64,000 bases of DNA from Pedobacter sp. ISL-64 (GTDB lineage: Bacteria; Bacteroidota; Bacteroidia; Sphingobacteriales; Sphingobacteriaceae). Under the pieces are notes generated by a model. The model had not been told where the DNA came from, searched no databases, and was given only the letters and a program-made list of their open reading frames with translations. The stretch spans positions 310,001 through 374,000 of the forward strand of contig NZ_JAGGPU010000004.1 in NCBI RefSeq assembly GCF_018613605.1, given 5' to 3'. A program made the position numbers and the translations under genes. Shown here one piece after another: positions 25,170 through 34,263 of this stretch. Position 1 is the first letter of the stretch; each line of letters opens with the position of its first letter.

Positions 25170-26309
25170 CTAAAGAGGGATAGTTTGTTCAGCTTTTTTA
25201 TCTTCTGATTCTATTATTAATGCATTTAGGGAAATACTTATGCTTAAAATATAGAAGCCTTCTTCGTCAATTCCTGCGGTTATTTCAGCATTTTGGTGAT
25301 AAGCGTATTTTAATCGGTTACGGATATTGTCCATTCCTGAACCAAAGCCTACCTTGCTTTGTACTAATCTGGGTAAATTTCGGCTTTCGATACGCAGTTT
25401 GTCATCAAAGGTATAAACATCTATAGTGGCCTTATTTTCTATGTTATTGAGATTCCCGTGTTTAAACATGTTTTCTAAAATAGTAAGCAAAACAAGCGGA
25501 ATTAATTTGATTTCATCAAGATCAGGGCCGCTAGCAAGCTCAATATAAATTGCACCTTGCGTAATGCGGTGCAAACCAATCAGGTTTTCGCATTGTGCAA
25601 TCTCTTCACTTAAATATACGTAGCCTTCATTATGTTGGGTATTGGCAGCAAAACGCATCATATCTGAAAGATAAAGTATTACCTTGGCGTCTTCTGGAGA
25701 GTAGGTGCTTAGTTTCTGGTGTATAAACTCAAAAGTATTAAAGAGCAGATGTGGATTAATCTGTGCTTTCATGAAAGCATTCTTAGACATAGCTAATTCC
25801 TTATCCATTTTTTCCTTATCAATAAGCATTTGAAAACGCTGTTTTTCGATACGGGATTTTTCTGCTTTTTCTTTGATGAACCGCTTTAAGAAATAGTAAC
25901 CTGTAGAAAAAAGAAGGAAAAACGAACCCCTATAAAGTACCCTGGATATTCTGATCCTAAAACTTGGCAATTTCCCCGGTAAAATATTGGTATAAGTATT
26001 TAATAGAATATCAACTACGGTAACTATGCCCAAATAGGCCAAGATTGCGAGGATAACTACCAGAGGAACCTTCCATACCGCTCCGCTAGGGAACTCTATG
26101 GCTTTTTCTATCAGTAAAGGATAGGTGTAAAATAAGGTCATATTAATCAAGTAGTGAATAGCGTAGTTGCCGAACGTTCCTAAGATACCTGCAAAATAAA
26201 GCACCATCAGCGTTTCCCAAATGATAAATACAGTCCATGCAATTATGTGTATCCGGTAAGTATACAGCCAATTTCGCAACATACTGTTGCTCCATTTTAA
26301 ACTATTCAT
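25170..26309 (-). CDS. second LytS-type sensor histidine kinase
   Basis: A 379-residue membrane kinase. Four hydrophobic segments lie at about residues 18-42, 48-66, 82-104 and 128-142. A basic coiled coil follows, then His187 in AQINPHLLFNTFEF. The kinase core has an N box (LLTILENMFKHGN) and a G box (GFGSGMDNIRNRL). A second ATG ten codons in (MLRNWLYTYRI) is an alternative start. The partner regulator is encoded upstream on the same strand, but a 232-bp gap separates them. That gap holds an oppositely oriented small peptide gene. No direct-repeat operator of the first LytTR system was seen here, so this is a separate pathway. Confidence 0.9.
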   Translation of the reverse strand: MNSLKWSNSMLRNWLYTYRIHIIAWTVFIIWETLMVLYFAGILGTFGNYAIHYLINMTLFYTYPLLIEKAIEFPSGAVWKVPLVVILAILAYLGIVTVVDILLNTYTNILPGKLPSFRIRISRVLYRGSFFLLFSTGYYFLKRFIKEKAEKSRIEKQRFQMLIDKEKMDKELAMSKNAFMKAQINPHLLFNTFEFIHQKLSTYSPEDAKVILYLSDMMRFAANTQHNEGYVYLSEEIAQCENLIGLHRITQGAIYIELASGPDLDEIKLIPLVLLTILENMFKHGNLNNIENKATIDVYTFDDKLRIESRNLPRLVQSKVGFGSGMDNIRNRLKYAYHQNAEITAGIDEEGFYILSISISLNALIIESEDKKAEQTIPL

Positions 26310-26382
26310 AAAGACTTATTTACTATTTGTGTAACGATTAAAGTTATAGCGTGCTATCGCAGCTAGTTTTCGAAAAAAAGAT

Positions 26383-26514
26383 ATGAAAACTCAAAAACTA
26401 GCTAAAAGAACACTTTTTGTATTTAAAAAAAAATATAATGGAAAAATAAATGAACCAATAAGTACTTCCGAACCAACTACCGTTGTAATCACTACAGGCA
26501 TATGTGTAATTTAA
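26383..26514 (+). CDS. 43-residue peptide, candidate class I lanthipeptide-like precursor
   Basis: ATG 26383 opens a 43-codon frame in the gap between the response regulator and kinase genes, on the opposite strand. The first part (MKTQKLAKRTLFVFKKKYNG) is basic with alternating hydrophobic residues, like the KKLxLxKxTI leaders of Bacteroidota class I lanthipeptide precursors. The second part (ISTSEPTTVVITTGICVI) holds seven Ser/Thr and one Cys (Cys41), the residues needed for dehydration and a thioether ring. No LanB, LanC or transporter gene lies in the window, so modification would depend on enzymes elsewhere. Alternatives are an unmodified signal peptide for the flanking two-component system, or chance. 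The family assignment is by eye only. Confidence 0.5.
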   Translation: MKTQKLAKRTLFVFKKKYNGKINEPISTSEPTTVVITTGICVI

Positions 26515-26529
26515 ATTCAGCAAGTATTT

Positions 26530-26563
26530 CATTAGTAGCCGTTATTTTTTACGGCTGCTAATG
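26530..26563. terminator. hairpin between converging peptide and regulator genes
   Basis: CATTAGTAGCCGT and ACGGCTGCTAATG pair over 13 positions with one G-T mismatch around a T-rich loop. It overlaps the last codons and stop of the response regulator gene and lies 15 bp after the small peptide gene. No T-run follows the stem, so it is an imperfect terminator. Confidence 0.4.
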
Positions 26564-27273
26564 ATTAACCTTTCAGAAATAAAGTTTCTAAATTCATTAT
26601 AATATATATCTCCAACGGTAAAATTTATGTGGTTATTCATAGTAATCCGATTACCATCTACATATAAAATCTTATCAATAGCAACAATATAACCGCGGTG
26701 TAACTGTATAAAACCTTTCTTAAGGCTAAGCTGTTCCCGAACATCTTTTAGGCTCAAATAAGCAATAATTACTTTTTCTACAGTATGTATTTTAATGTAA
26801 TTGTGGAAACTTTCAAAAGCAATAATATCTTCATATTTAACCATTACCGCACGGTGTTCTTCTTCTTTGTTTTTAACCAGAAAGTAATCTTCATTGGCCC
26901 CACCTGTCATTTCCTGTCCAAAAAGACGGGTAATGGTAGTGGCAAATTTGGCGTAACTATATGGTTTAAGCAAATAAGCATCTCCTGCAGCTTCAAAAGC
27001 ATCAAAGGCGTATTCCTGGTGTGAAGTGGTGAAGATGAGCTTTCTGGTTCTAAAGCGGATGGCCTTAGCCAGTTCCAGGCCGGAAATCTGGGGCATTTCC
27101 ACATCCATAAAAATTACATCGACTGTTTCTGAGTTGGCTAGCTCTCTTAAAGCAGTAACTGGATCAGTATATTGCTGCACGAGTCGCATGTTCGGGGTAT
27201 CCTCAATATATTTTTGTAGCCCCGCTAAGGAACTGAACTGGTCGTCTATGGCTATACACTTAATCATCTTCAA
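26542..27273 (-). CDS. second LytTR-family response regulator
   Basis: A 243-residue regulator. The receiver domain has the acidic pair in AIDDQF, phosphoacceptor Asp57 in VIFMDVEMPQISG, and the lysine in YLLKPYSYAKF. A LytTR DNA-binding domain covers about residues 130-240 (YEDIIAFESFHNYIKIHTVEK, FIQLHRGYIVAIDKI). A second ATG at codon 3 (MIKCIAID) is an alternative start. It precedes its likely kinase partner with a 232-bp gap, unlike the overlapping pair at 15-17 kb. Its targets are unknown. The peptide gene within the pair is an obvious candidate. Confidence 0.92.
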   Translation of the reverse strand: MKMIKCIAIDDQFSSLAGLQKYIEDTPNMRLVQQYTDPVTALRELANSETVDVIFMDVEMPQISGLELAKAIRFRTRKLIFTTSHQEYAFDAFEAAGDAYLLKPYSYAKFATTITRLFGQEMTGGANEDYFLVKNKEEEHRAVMVKYEDIIAFESFHNYIKIHTVEKVIIAYLSLKDVREQLSLKKGFIQLHRGYIVAIDKILYVDGNRITMNNHINFTVGDIYYNEFRNFISERLIISSRKK

Positions 27274-27721
27274 AAATCTGTTTCTCTTATAACGAAATTA
27301 CGCCTTTTCATACCGAAAAGGGTACTATCTGTACGGATTAATCTAAAGTCTTTTCTTATTTACTAATTTAACGCAAAAATGTGTCAATTAAGTTTAAAAG
27401 ATGCAGGCAATAGCTATAATCCATAAAAATATTCTAGAATACCGGTAAAGAAATATACTCCTCCTTTAATGGCTTTGCTAATCGAATTACAAGTTTTAAT
27501 CAAGCTAAGAGCGCAGATTTGTACGTTTTGTTACAATAAGATATATACTTCTACATCCGTGTAGTCTCTGCTGTCTGACCGGGTTTTCACTTTGCACAGA
27601 TTCCTTGCATAATACCCACTTGTGCTGATTAGTGTTGGTTAAACGTCATATATATTCAGATAAACCAGACTTGGTTTTATTAAGGATATTTTTGCAGCAT
27701 AGATTTTATTCCTATTAATTT
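27274..27721. promoter_or_regulatory. divergent spacer with promoter of the monooxygenase gene
   Basis: This 448-bp spacer separates the response regulator (minus strand) from the LLM monooxygenase (plus strand). TATTTTTG at 27687-27694 is a perfect -7 element 28 bp before the monooxygenase start. No -33 TTG is seen at normal spacing. A short frame at 27379 (MCQLSLKDAG) looks like chance. Nothing else was recognised. Confidence 0.45.
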
Positions 27722-28726
27722 ATGGCTGATCACTTATTGAAAAATATACGTTATTCCGTTCTCGATCTTGCAACCGTGTTAGATGGTTTTACTGCTGCAG
27801 ATACCTTTAAAACAAGCCTCGATTTAGCTAAACAGTCTGAAACTTTAGGTTATACACGTTACTGGTTTGCTGAACACCATAACATGGCTGGTGTTGCCAG
27901 TTCGGCAACAGCTGTGCTTATTGGTTATATTGCTGGTGGCACCGATAGCATCCGCGTAGGCTCTGGAGGCATTATGCTACCCAATCATGCACCTTTAATT
28001 GTTGCCGAACAATTTGGCACTTTGGCCTCTCTTTATCCCAACCGTATCGATCTGGGCTTGGGCAGGGCACCCGGAACCGACCAGGTTACGGCAATGGCCA
28101 TCCGTGGCGAAAATTTTAGTGCTGTTCATAGTTTCCCCAGGGATATTGAGAAACTACAGCAGTTTTTCTCTGCGAATAATAATCGTTCGAGTGTAAGGGC
28201 CATTCCGGGAGAAGGATTGGATATTCCGATCTGGATTTTAGGTTCGAGCACAGATAGCGCACGCTTAGCAGCAGAAAAAGGCCTCCCTTATGCTTTTGCC
28301 AGTCATTTTGCACCAGCTTATTTCGAACAAGCCATCGCAATTTATAGAAATAACTTTAAGCCCTCCCCATTTTTACAGGAACCTTATGTAATGGCCTGCG
28401 TAAATGTGGTTGCTGCCGATACCGATGCAGAAGCTGAACGTTTATCAAGCTCGGTAAAGCGGATGTTCCTGGGTGTAATTACAGGTAAAAGAGAATTGTT
28501 AAAGCCTGCAGTTGATGATATCAATCAATATTGGGATCAGTTGGAAAAAGAAGCTGTAGAACAAATGTTGTATTATTCTTTTATTGGTAGTGCCGAAACC
28601 ATTAGCGGGAATTTAGAAGCTTTTGTTGCAAAATATGGCGTAAACGAGATCATGAGCACCTCGCATATTTACGATCATCAGGCAAAATTGCATTCGAATA
28701 GAATTTTTGCCGGGTTGTTTGGGTAA
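27722..28726 (+). CDS. LLM-class flavin-dependent oxidoreductase (MsnO8-like)
   Basis: A 334-residue bacterial luciferase-like TIM-barrel protein. Typical blocks are [49 protein letters not shown] and [13 protein letters not shown], then [12 protein letters not shown] and YAFASHFAP. These place it in the MsnO8-type LLM group, which uses reduced flavin supplied by a partner reductase. The substrate is unknown and no reductase gene is adjacent. It is a single-gene unit with its own -7 element and is followed by REP-like repeats. Confidence 0.9.
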   Translation: MADHLLKNIRYSVLDLATVLDGFTAADTFKTSLDLAKQSETLGYTRYWFAEHHNMAGVASSATAVLIGYIAGGTDSIRVGSGGIMLPNHAPLIVAEQFGTLASLYPNRIDLGLGRAPGTDQVTAMAIRGENFSAVHSFPRDIEKLQQFFSANNNRSSVRAIPGEGLDIPIWILGSSTDSARLAAEKGLPYAFASHFAPAYFEQAIAIYRNNFKPSPFLQEPYVMACVNVVAADTDAEAERLSSSVKRMFLGVITGKRELLKPAVDDINQYWDQLEKEAVEQMLYYSFIGSAETISGNLEAFVAKYGVNEIMSTSHIYDHQAKLHSNRIFAGLFG

Positions 28727-28734
28727 GTGATTAG

Positions 28735-29070
28735 GAGTCATTGCGGATATGTCTTCCTTCATGGTTCGTCATTTCGAGGGATAATTTATTTCATAAAAAT
28801 CAAAATGAATGACAGATGGGTAAAGCAGGTGAATAGTCTTGAAATATCGTCATTTCGACCGCAGTGGAGAAATCTTTTAAATTTAATTTCAATAACTTGG
28901 TACAAAGATCTCTCCATTTCGCTGCGCTACATTCGAGATGACGACTATTCTATTGGAGTCTGTCAATGGTAGCGGAGTGCAACGCCGTGGAGCCGAAGGC
29001 TTAGCGAAGCTAAATCTATTGAGATAGATCTCTCCATTCCACTGCGTCCCAGTCGAGATGACGATTGTTT
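28735..29070. repeat. REP-like repeat cluster (CGTCATTTCGACC type)
   Basis: Arms CGTCATTTCGACCGCAGTGG (28848 on) and its partner CTCTCCATTTCGCTGCGCTAC..CGAGATGACGA (ending about 28943) form a long imperfect hairpin. A second partner arm, GATCTCTCCATTCCACTGCG..CGAGATGACGA, ends near 29063. Fragments TGTCAATGG and GGAGCCGAAGGCTTAGCGAAGC lie between. No gene is supported in the stretch. Confidence 0.7.
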
Positions 29071-29184
29071 TATTGAAGATATCGAAGATGCGAGCAGAAA
29101 TGCTATCCATTTTCCATCTTACATTTCCCATCATTCGTCATCTACTCTTTAAGATTTATTAATACTAAGGGAATATTGGCTTCT

Positions 29185-29192
29185 TAGCTTTG
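29185..29192 (+). promoter_or_regulatory. -7 element of the ECF sigma gene promoter
   Basis: TAGCTTTG is a perfect TAnnTTTG match 22 bp before the sigma factor start. No clear TTG-type -33 element is present. Confidence 0.45.
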
Positions 29193-29214
29193 CGTTTTAT
29201 AAAGCGGCATCCCT

Positions 29215-29778
29215 TTGGACAATTCATTATTTTCATCTTTACAACTTGGCGACCACCGGGCTATGGAGGAAATCTACCAGACCTACTGGGAGAATGTTTT
29301 TGATGCGGCCTTTAAAAAAACGGGTGATGAGGCATTGGCACAGGATATTACACAGGAAATTTTCATATCCCTCTGGGAGAACCGAACAGCAATTAGCCTA
29401 ACAGGAAGCCTCGGTGCCTATCTTTATGGTGCTGTAAAATATAAGGTGATTAATTATTTCAGGTCAGGCAGCATTAAAGAATATCACCAAACTGCACTTA
29501 AAGCACTAATGGATGAGCAGCATATTGCAGCAGCTGATGATAAACTGATTTTAAAAGAGCTTCATTTAGAAGTTGATGCCGCCATTGCACTTTTGCCCGT
29601 AAAAATGCAATTGGTATTCTCGATGAGCCGAAAACAGGAAAAATCCATCAAAGAAATAGCTTTAGAACTTGATGTTTCGGTTCAGACAGTAAAAAACCAG
29701 ATTTCTGCAGCGCTAAAATTGCTCAAAAAAAGCCTTTCCTATATCCTGCTCATTGCGGCTTTAATCGGCTTAACATAA
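29215..29778 (+). CDS. ECF-type RNA polymerase sigma-70 factor
   Basis: A 187-residue sigma factor of the type that serves Bacteroidota SusC systems. It starts at TTG 29215: the family pattern LQLGDHRAMEEIYQTYWENVF needs these codons, and the first ATG (codon 17) would remove part of region 2. Region 2 contains DEALAQDITQEIFISLWENR. Region 4 contains MQLVFSMSRKQEKSIKEIALELDVSVQTVKNQI as a helix-turn-helix. The C terminus ends in a short hydrophobic stretch (LSYILLIAALIGLT), which is unusual and might touch the membrane. The next gene encodes the FecR anti-sigma factor, then SusC with an STN domain, so the set should form a substrate-induced cell-surface signalling cascade. Confidence 0.93.
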   Translation: MDNSLFSSLQLGDHRAMEEIYQTYWENVFDAAFKKTGDEALAQDITQEIFISLWENRTAISLTGSLGAYLYGAVKYKVINYFRSGSIKEYHQTALKALMDEQHIAAADDKLILKELHLEVDAAIALLPVKMQLVFSMSRKQEKSIKEIALELDVSVQTVKNQISAALKLLKKSLSYILLIAALIGLT

Positions 29779-29841
29779 AGTTAATTTATAGATAACATTT
29801 TTGGTTAGTACCGATCTGCTTTTCAACTGACATGTATTTAA

Positions 29842-30786
29842 ATGACAGAAGAACAGGCAAAGGAACTGCTGCAGAAATATCTCAATAAGCAGGCAAGTCC
29901 GCAAGAGCAAAAAAAAGTTGAAGAGTGGTATGCCACGCTCAATCAGGAAAATATTGAATTGGCAGCCGATCGTAAAGTAGCGATAGGGGAGCAAATGCTT
30001 GTTCACCTTCAGGCCGCTATGCACCAAAAGCCAGAACATGGCAAAGTATTCAGATTACAGCCTTTTATCAGGATTGCTGCCGCCGTACTCATCATCATTA
30101 CACTGGGAATAAGCATTTGGAAACTCAATATCCCAGTGAAGCTCGAAAATCAGGTTACCGTAGTTACCGGAAGTACAGAACGGAAGCACATTACCTTATC
30201 AGATGGTTCGGTGGTTTTGTTAGGTCCGTCTGCAAAACTCTGTTATCCTAAAGCATTCGCTTCAAACAACCGCCAGATTGCATTAAAAGAGGGCGAAGCT
30301 TTTTTTGATATTACCCATCAGGAAAAAAGACCGTTTACGGTACATACTGCATCTGGGGTCGACATTCGGGTGTTGGGCACCTCTTTCAAGGTTAAGTCGT
30401 ATCAGGCCAGCAAACACATCGAAGTTGCCGTAATTACCGGAAAGGTTGCCGTAAGCAACAAAAAGGTAAATCTGGGCACATTGATTAAAGATGAGTTTTT
30501 AATCTATGATAAAACTGCCGGTCGAGCTGACATTGGCAAAAATAAATCTGCGACCTATATCGAACTTGCTTTTGACGGAGCAAGTTTAGAACAGGTAATC
30601 AGCAAACTCCAATATGCCTACAGCATTAAAATTTTGCTGAATGACAGTGCTTTGGCCAAACTTAAAACCACTGCTTCTTTCAGTAGCAAACAATCGCCTG
30701 AAGAGATTTTGGATATCATCTGCAGCCTGCACCACCTAAAATTCAACGGATCAAAAAATCATAAAACATTTAATATATACAGATGA
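29842..30786 (+). CDS. FecR-family anti-sigma factor
   Basis: A 314-residue inner-membrane anti-sigma factor. The N-terminal cytoplasmic part (MTEEQAKELLQKYLNKQASP) would hold the sigma factor. A hydrophobic helix lies at about residues 76-95. The periplasmic FecR domain has HITLSDGSVVLLGPSAKLCYP and IRVLGTSFKVKSYQ. The DUF4974 C-terminal domain includes EQVISKLQYAYSIKI and ends near FNGSKNHKTFNIYR. It lies 63 bp after the sigma gene and before the STN-bearing SusC that it should contact. Confidence 0.94.
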   Translation: MTEEQAKELLQKYLNKQASPQEQKKVEEWYATLNQENIELAADRKVAIGEQMLVHLQAAMHQKPEHGKVFRLQPFIRIAAAVLIIITLGISIWKLNIPVKLENQVTVVTGSTERKHITLSDGSVVLLGPSAKLCYPKAFASNNRQIALKEGEAFFDITHQEKRPFTVHTASGVDIRVLGTSFKVKSYQASKHIEVAVITGKVAVSNKKVNLGTLIKDEFLIYDKTAGRADIGKNKSATYIELAFDGASLEQVISKLQYAYSIKILLNDSALAKLKTTASFSSKQSPEEILDIICSLHHLKFNGSKNHKTFNIYR

Positions 30787-30902
30787 GATGAGCAGGTAAT
30801 ATAGAAATACTTAGCGGTGCCAGTTAGACTGGCCACCGTAATCTTTCTTTCCGGCCAAAGGGCCAGCGTAATTAAAAGCTTTAAAAAAAACAAATCAAAC
30901 AA

Positions 30903-33900
30903 ATGAAACCAACCTCCGCTAAGAGGACATCAGCTCTTTATAAGATCATGAAATACTCATGTTTAACATTTTCAATTCTCTGCATATTTTGCAGCTCAAT
31001 GCTGGCCTCGGCTGGTATGGCACAAAAGTTAGAGAATACTACAGTCAGTATTACGATTAATAAAGGCCGTAAGATGACCGAAATTATCAAAGAAATTGAG
31101 TCGCACACCGGGCTTAGCTTTGTTTATAACCCCGATCAGTTACAGCAGAAAAATACGTTTGTAAGCGGCAATTTTACCACAGAGCCCGTAAGGTCACTAT
31201 TGGATAGGCTTGGATTACAGGTTTTAGAAAAAGGCGAATATGTAATTTTAAACAATGCTGTTTTTAACAAACCCGATCGGGTTATTACGGGAGTGGTAAA
31301 AGATTCGACCGGGATGTCATTACCAGGTGTTTCGGTAAAGGTACTGGGCACACAAAGTGGAACCATAACCGATGGCAACGGTGCTTACCGCGTTGAAGTA
31401 GGTGCCGATGCGGTGTTATCATTCTCTATGATCGGTTACCGTACCAAAGAAGTAAAAGTGGGTGAAAACCAAATCATTAATATGGTGTTGAGCGAAGAAC
31501 GTTCGATGCTTGCCGATGTGGTGGTAGTGGGTTATGGAACACAGAAGAAAGAAACCTTAACAGGCGCAATCAGCATTGTTGGGCTAGATAAACTTTCTTC
31601 GCGCTCATTAAATAGTGTAGGAGAGGTATTGGCTGGAAAATCACCAGGTGTAATTGTAACTAACGAGGGTGGTGATCCAACTTCTGCTCCACGTATTAAT
31701 ATCCGCGGTGCAGGAGGGATTAACGGAGAAAATGTATTGTATGTGATCGATGGGTCTATATTTTCAGGTACACCACAGCTTAATCCTAACGATATCGAAT
31801 CTATTTCGGTATTAAAAGATGCATCCGCGGCAATTTACGGCGCCAGGGCATCAGGCGGTGTGGTATTGGTCACAACTAAAAAAGGAAAGAGCGGTAAAAT
31901 GCAGATTAGTTTCGATGCCAAACTTGGGCAACAAAGCGCATGGAAGAAATTAGAGCCATTAAATGCTCAGCAACGCGCGCAGGTGGCCGCAACTGCTGCC
32001 AAAAACGGCGGTACAACCATATTACCAGCTTTTGATATTTCGAAATATCCTGATGGACAGATTACACGCACCAACTGGATGGACGAGGTTTTTAGAGATG
32101 GATTGTTACAGGATTACAATGCCGCAATAAACGGTGGTAGCGAAAAATCTAATTATTACCTAAGTTTCAATTACCGTAATACAGAAGGCACTGTGTTAAA
32201 TACCAAAACTAAGCGCTATAACTTCAGGATCAATACTGAGCACGAAGTAACCAATTGGTTAAAAGTTGGCGAAAACCTTTCGTATAGCAGTACCAATGGT
32301 AATGGTGCAAATACCAGCAGCGATTATACTGGTGCCTTACTTTCGGCTATCTATTATCCAACCAACGGAACGCCATATAATGCCGACGGCAGTTTTGCTG
32401 GTTTACCAGGCGGACAGTATGCTGGCGATTATGGTGATATTGTTAATCCAGTTGCCGATTTGCAACGTATTGATATAAACAATCCTGTAAATATGCTTGT
32501 GGTTAATCCTTATGCCAATATTAAATTAGCAAAGGGCTTAACTTTCAGATCTAACTTAAGCATCACTAAAACCGATGCTGCATTTAAAAGCTTTACGCCA
32601 AAAAGGCCAGAGGTAGGAAAACCAGTATTGAGCAATAGTTTACAGGAAAGCAGCAGCCGTGCCAATGATTTTCTTGCTGAGCAGGTTTTAAGTTATAAAG
32701 CAACCTTTGGTAATCACCAACTAGATCTTACCGGTGGTTATTCTTTCCAGAAAACTAAAAGCAACAGCTTGTCAGCTTCAGGAGCAGGTTTTGACGACGA
32801 ATCGCCTCAATACAGATACCTGGTTAACGCAACAGTTATTCAGCCGTCGGTTAGCGCGATGTATGAACAGGCACTTTCTTCATTATTTTTAAGGGCCAAT
32901 TATAATTACAAAGAGAAATATTTATTGTCGCTAATCGGCCGTCGTGATGGATCATCGCTGTTAAGTAAAAATAACAGAACGAAAAACTACGGGTCAGCTT
33001 CCCTCGGTTGGGTGGTAAGCAAAGAAGATTTTCTTAAAGATGCAACCTGGTTAAATGAACTGAAACTAAGGGGCAGTTACGGCATATTGGGTAATTTAGG
33101 ATCGCTTAATGCCTCTGCTGTAAATCCATTGTTAAGTGCTACTCAAAGTTATTTCGGGCAAACACCAACTTTACAGAATGGTTATGTACAGAATGTTTTA
33201 GCCAATAAAGATTTAACATGGGCAGAATCAAAGCAAACGAACTTTGGTCTTGATATGACAGTTCTCAACAGATTAAGCCTTAATGCTGATTATTTTATCA
33301 AAGAAACCAATAAGATGATCTTAACCAGGTCGCTACCAGGGACAGCAGGTTTAAATACGCAGACCATAAATGCTGGTATTGTAAAAGATAAAGGTATAGA
33401 ACTGGGTTTAACTTATAATAGCGATAAAAATGCAGCATTTACTTATACCGTAAACGCTACTTTAACCAAAATTAACAACAAAGTACAGGAACTGGCACCG
33501 GGATTGGAAAACATTGCTGTGGGTACCAACTTTCGGAATGAACTTGCGCCGCTTACCATTCGGGTTGGCCAACCTTTGTACAGTTACTACGTGTTAAAAA
33601 CCGACGGCATTTTTCAGAGCCAGGCAGAAGCTGATAATTATAAAAATACCAAGGGGACTAAGATTCAACCGAATGCGAAAGCAGGTGATTTTAAATTTGT
33701 AGATATCAATGGTGATGGATCAATTGATAGCAAAGACCGTTATTTTGCAGGAAGTGCTTATCCTGATTTCTCATATGGATTAAGCTTTAACGCAAGCTAT
33801 AAAAATTTCGACTTTAATATTTTTGCGCAAGGCGTACAGGGGAATAAATTGTTTAATGCGGTAAAGCGTACTACTTATAGTGCTAGTGGGCCATCTTACA

Positions 33901-34250
33901 ATAAACTGGTGGGTATCCTAGATGCCTGGTCGCCAGAGAATCCCGGTGGTAAAGTGCCGATTGTTTCAACAAGTGATGCCAATGGGAACTTTAATGCTTC
34001 CGATTTTTATATCGAAGATGGTTCTTACCTGCGCATCCGTAACGTTACCCTGGGTTACAGTTTACCAAAATCAATCGCCAATAAATTAAAAACAGGTGCG
34101 GTAAGGGTTTATGCTACGGCAAACAATCTTTTTACCATTACCAAATACTCAGGCTTTGATCCCGAAATCGGAATGGACAACAATGGAGTGGATGTTGGTC
34201 GTTATCCTCAGGCCAGAAGCTTTATCCTTGGTTTAAGCGTAAATCTATAA
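30903..34250 (+). CDS. SusC/RagA TonB-dependent transporter with STN signalling domain
   Basis: At 1115 residues this is a full-length signalling SusC. After a signal peptide (cleavage near SAGMA-QK) comes an STN domain at about residues 45-115 (IIKEIESHTGLSFVYNP), which contacts FecR in the periplasm. A carboxypeptidase-regulatory-like domain follows (VITGVVKDSTGMSLPGVSV), then VVVVGYGTQKKETLTGAI, the plug (LAGKSPGVIV, NVLYVIDGSIFSG, IESISVLKDASAAIYG) and the barrel. The STN domain fits the adjacent sigma/anti-sigma pair. It is followed 13 bp later by SusD and then by phosphatase genes, suggesting a phosphorylated organic substrate. Confidence 0.96.
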   Translation: MKPTSAKRTSALYKIMKYSCLTFSILCIFCSSMLASAGMAQKLENTTVSITINKGRKMTEIIKEIESHTGLSFVYNPDQLQQKNTFVSGNFTTEPVRSLLDRLGLQVLEKGEYVILNNAVFNKPDRVITGVVKDSTGMSLPGVSVKVLGTQSGTITDGNGAYRVEVGADAVLSFSMIGYRTKEVKVGENQIINMVLSEERSMLADVVVVGYGTQKKETLTGAISIVGLDKLSSRSLNSVGEVLAGKSPGVIVTNEGGDPTSAPRINIRGAGGINGENVLYVIDGSIFSGTPQLNPNDIESISVLKDASAAIYGARASGGVVLVTTKKGKSGKMQISFDAKLGQQSAWKKLEPLNAQQRAQVAATAAKNGGTTILPAFDISKYPDGQITRTNWMDEVFRDGLLQDYNAAINGGSEKSNYYLSFNYRNTEGTVLNTKTKRYNFRINTEHEVTNWLKVGENLSYSSTNGNGANTSSDYTGALLSAIYYPTNGTPYNADGSFAGLPGGQYAGDYGDIVNPVADLQRIDINNPVNMLVVNPYANIKLAKGLTFRSNLSITKTDAAFKSFTPKRPEVGKPVLSNSLQESSSRANDFLAEQVLSYKATFGNHQLDLTGGYSFQKTKSNSLSASGAGFDDESPQYRYLVNATVIQPSVSAMYEQALSSLFLRANYNYKEKYLLSLIGRRDGSSLLSKNNRTKNYGSASLGWVVSKEDFLKDATWLNELKLRGSYGILGNLGSLNASAVNPLLSATQSYFGQTPTLQNGYVQNVLANKDLTWAESKQTNFGLDMTVLNRLSLNADYFIKETNKMILTRSLPGTAGLNTQTINAGIVKDKGIELGLTYNSDKNAAFTYTVNATLTKINNKVQELAPGLENIAVGTNFRNELAPLTIRVGQPLYSYYVLKTDGIFQSQAEADNYKNTKGTKIQPNAKAGDFKFVDINGDGSIDSKDRYFAGSAYPDFSYGLSFNASYKNFDFNIFAQGVQGNKLFNAVKRTTYSASGPSYNKLVGILDAWSPENPGGKVPIVSTSDANGNFNASDFYIEDGSYLRIRNVTLGYSLPKSIANKLKTGAVRVYATANNLFTITKYSGFDPEIGMDNNGVDVGRYPQARSFILGLSVNL

Positions 34251-34263
34251 TCACAAAACAACA

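Noticed and set aside
27379..27423. Short frame MCQLSLKDAGNSYNP as a second small peptide gene
   Set aside because: Only 14-15 codons, no leader or core pattern and no nearby terminator or promoter.
27541..27600. TGTCTGACCGG upstream of the LLM gene as a fifth LytTR-regulon operator
   Set aside because: There is no partner repeat 21 bp away and the distance to the -7 element at 27687 does not fit the 34-nt rule.
28727..29134. Two overlapping 81-codon frames on opposite strands
   Set aside because: Both are composed of REP-like repeat sequence after the LLM gene.
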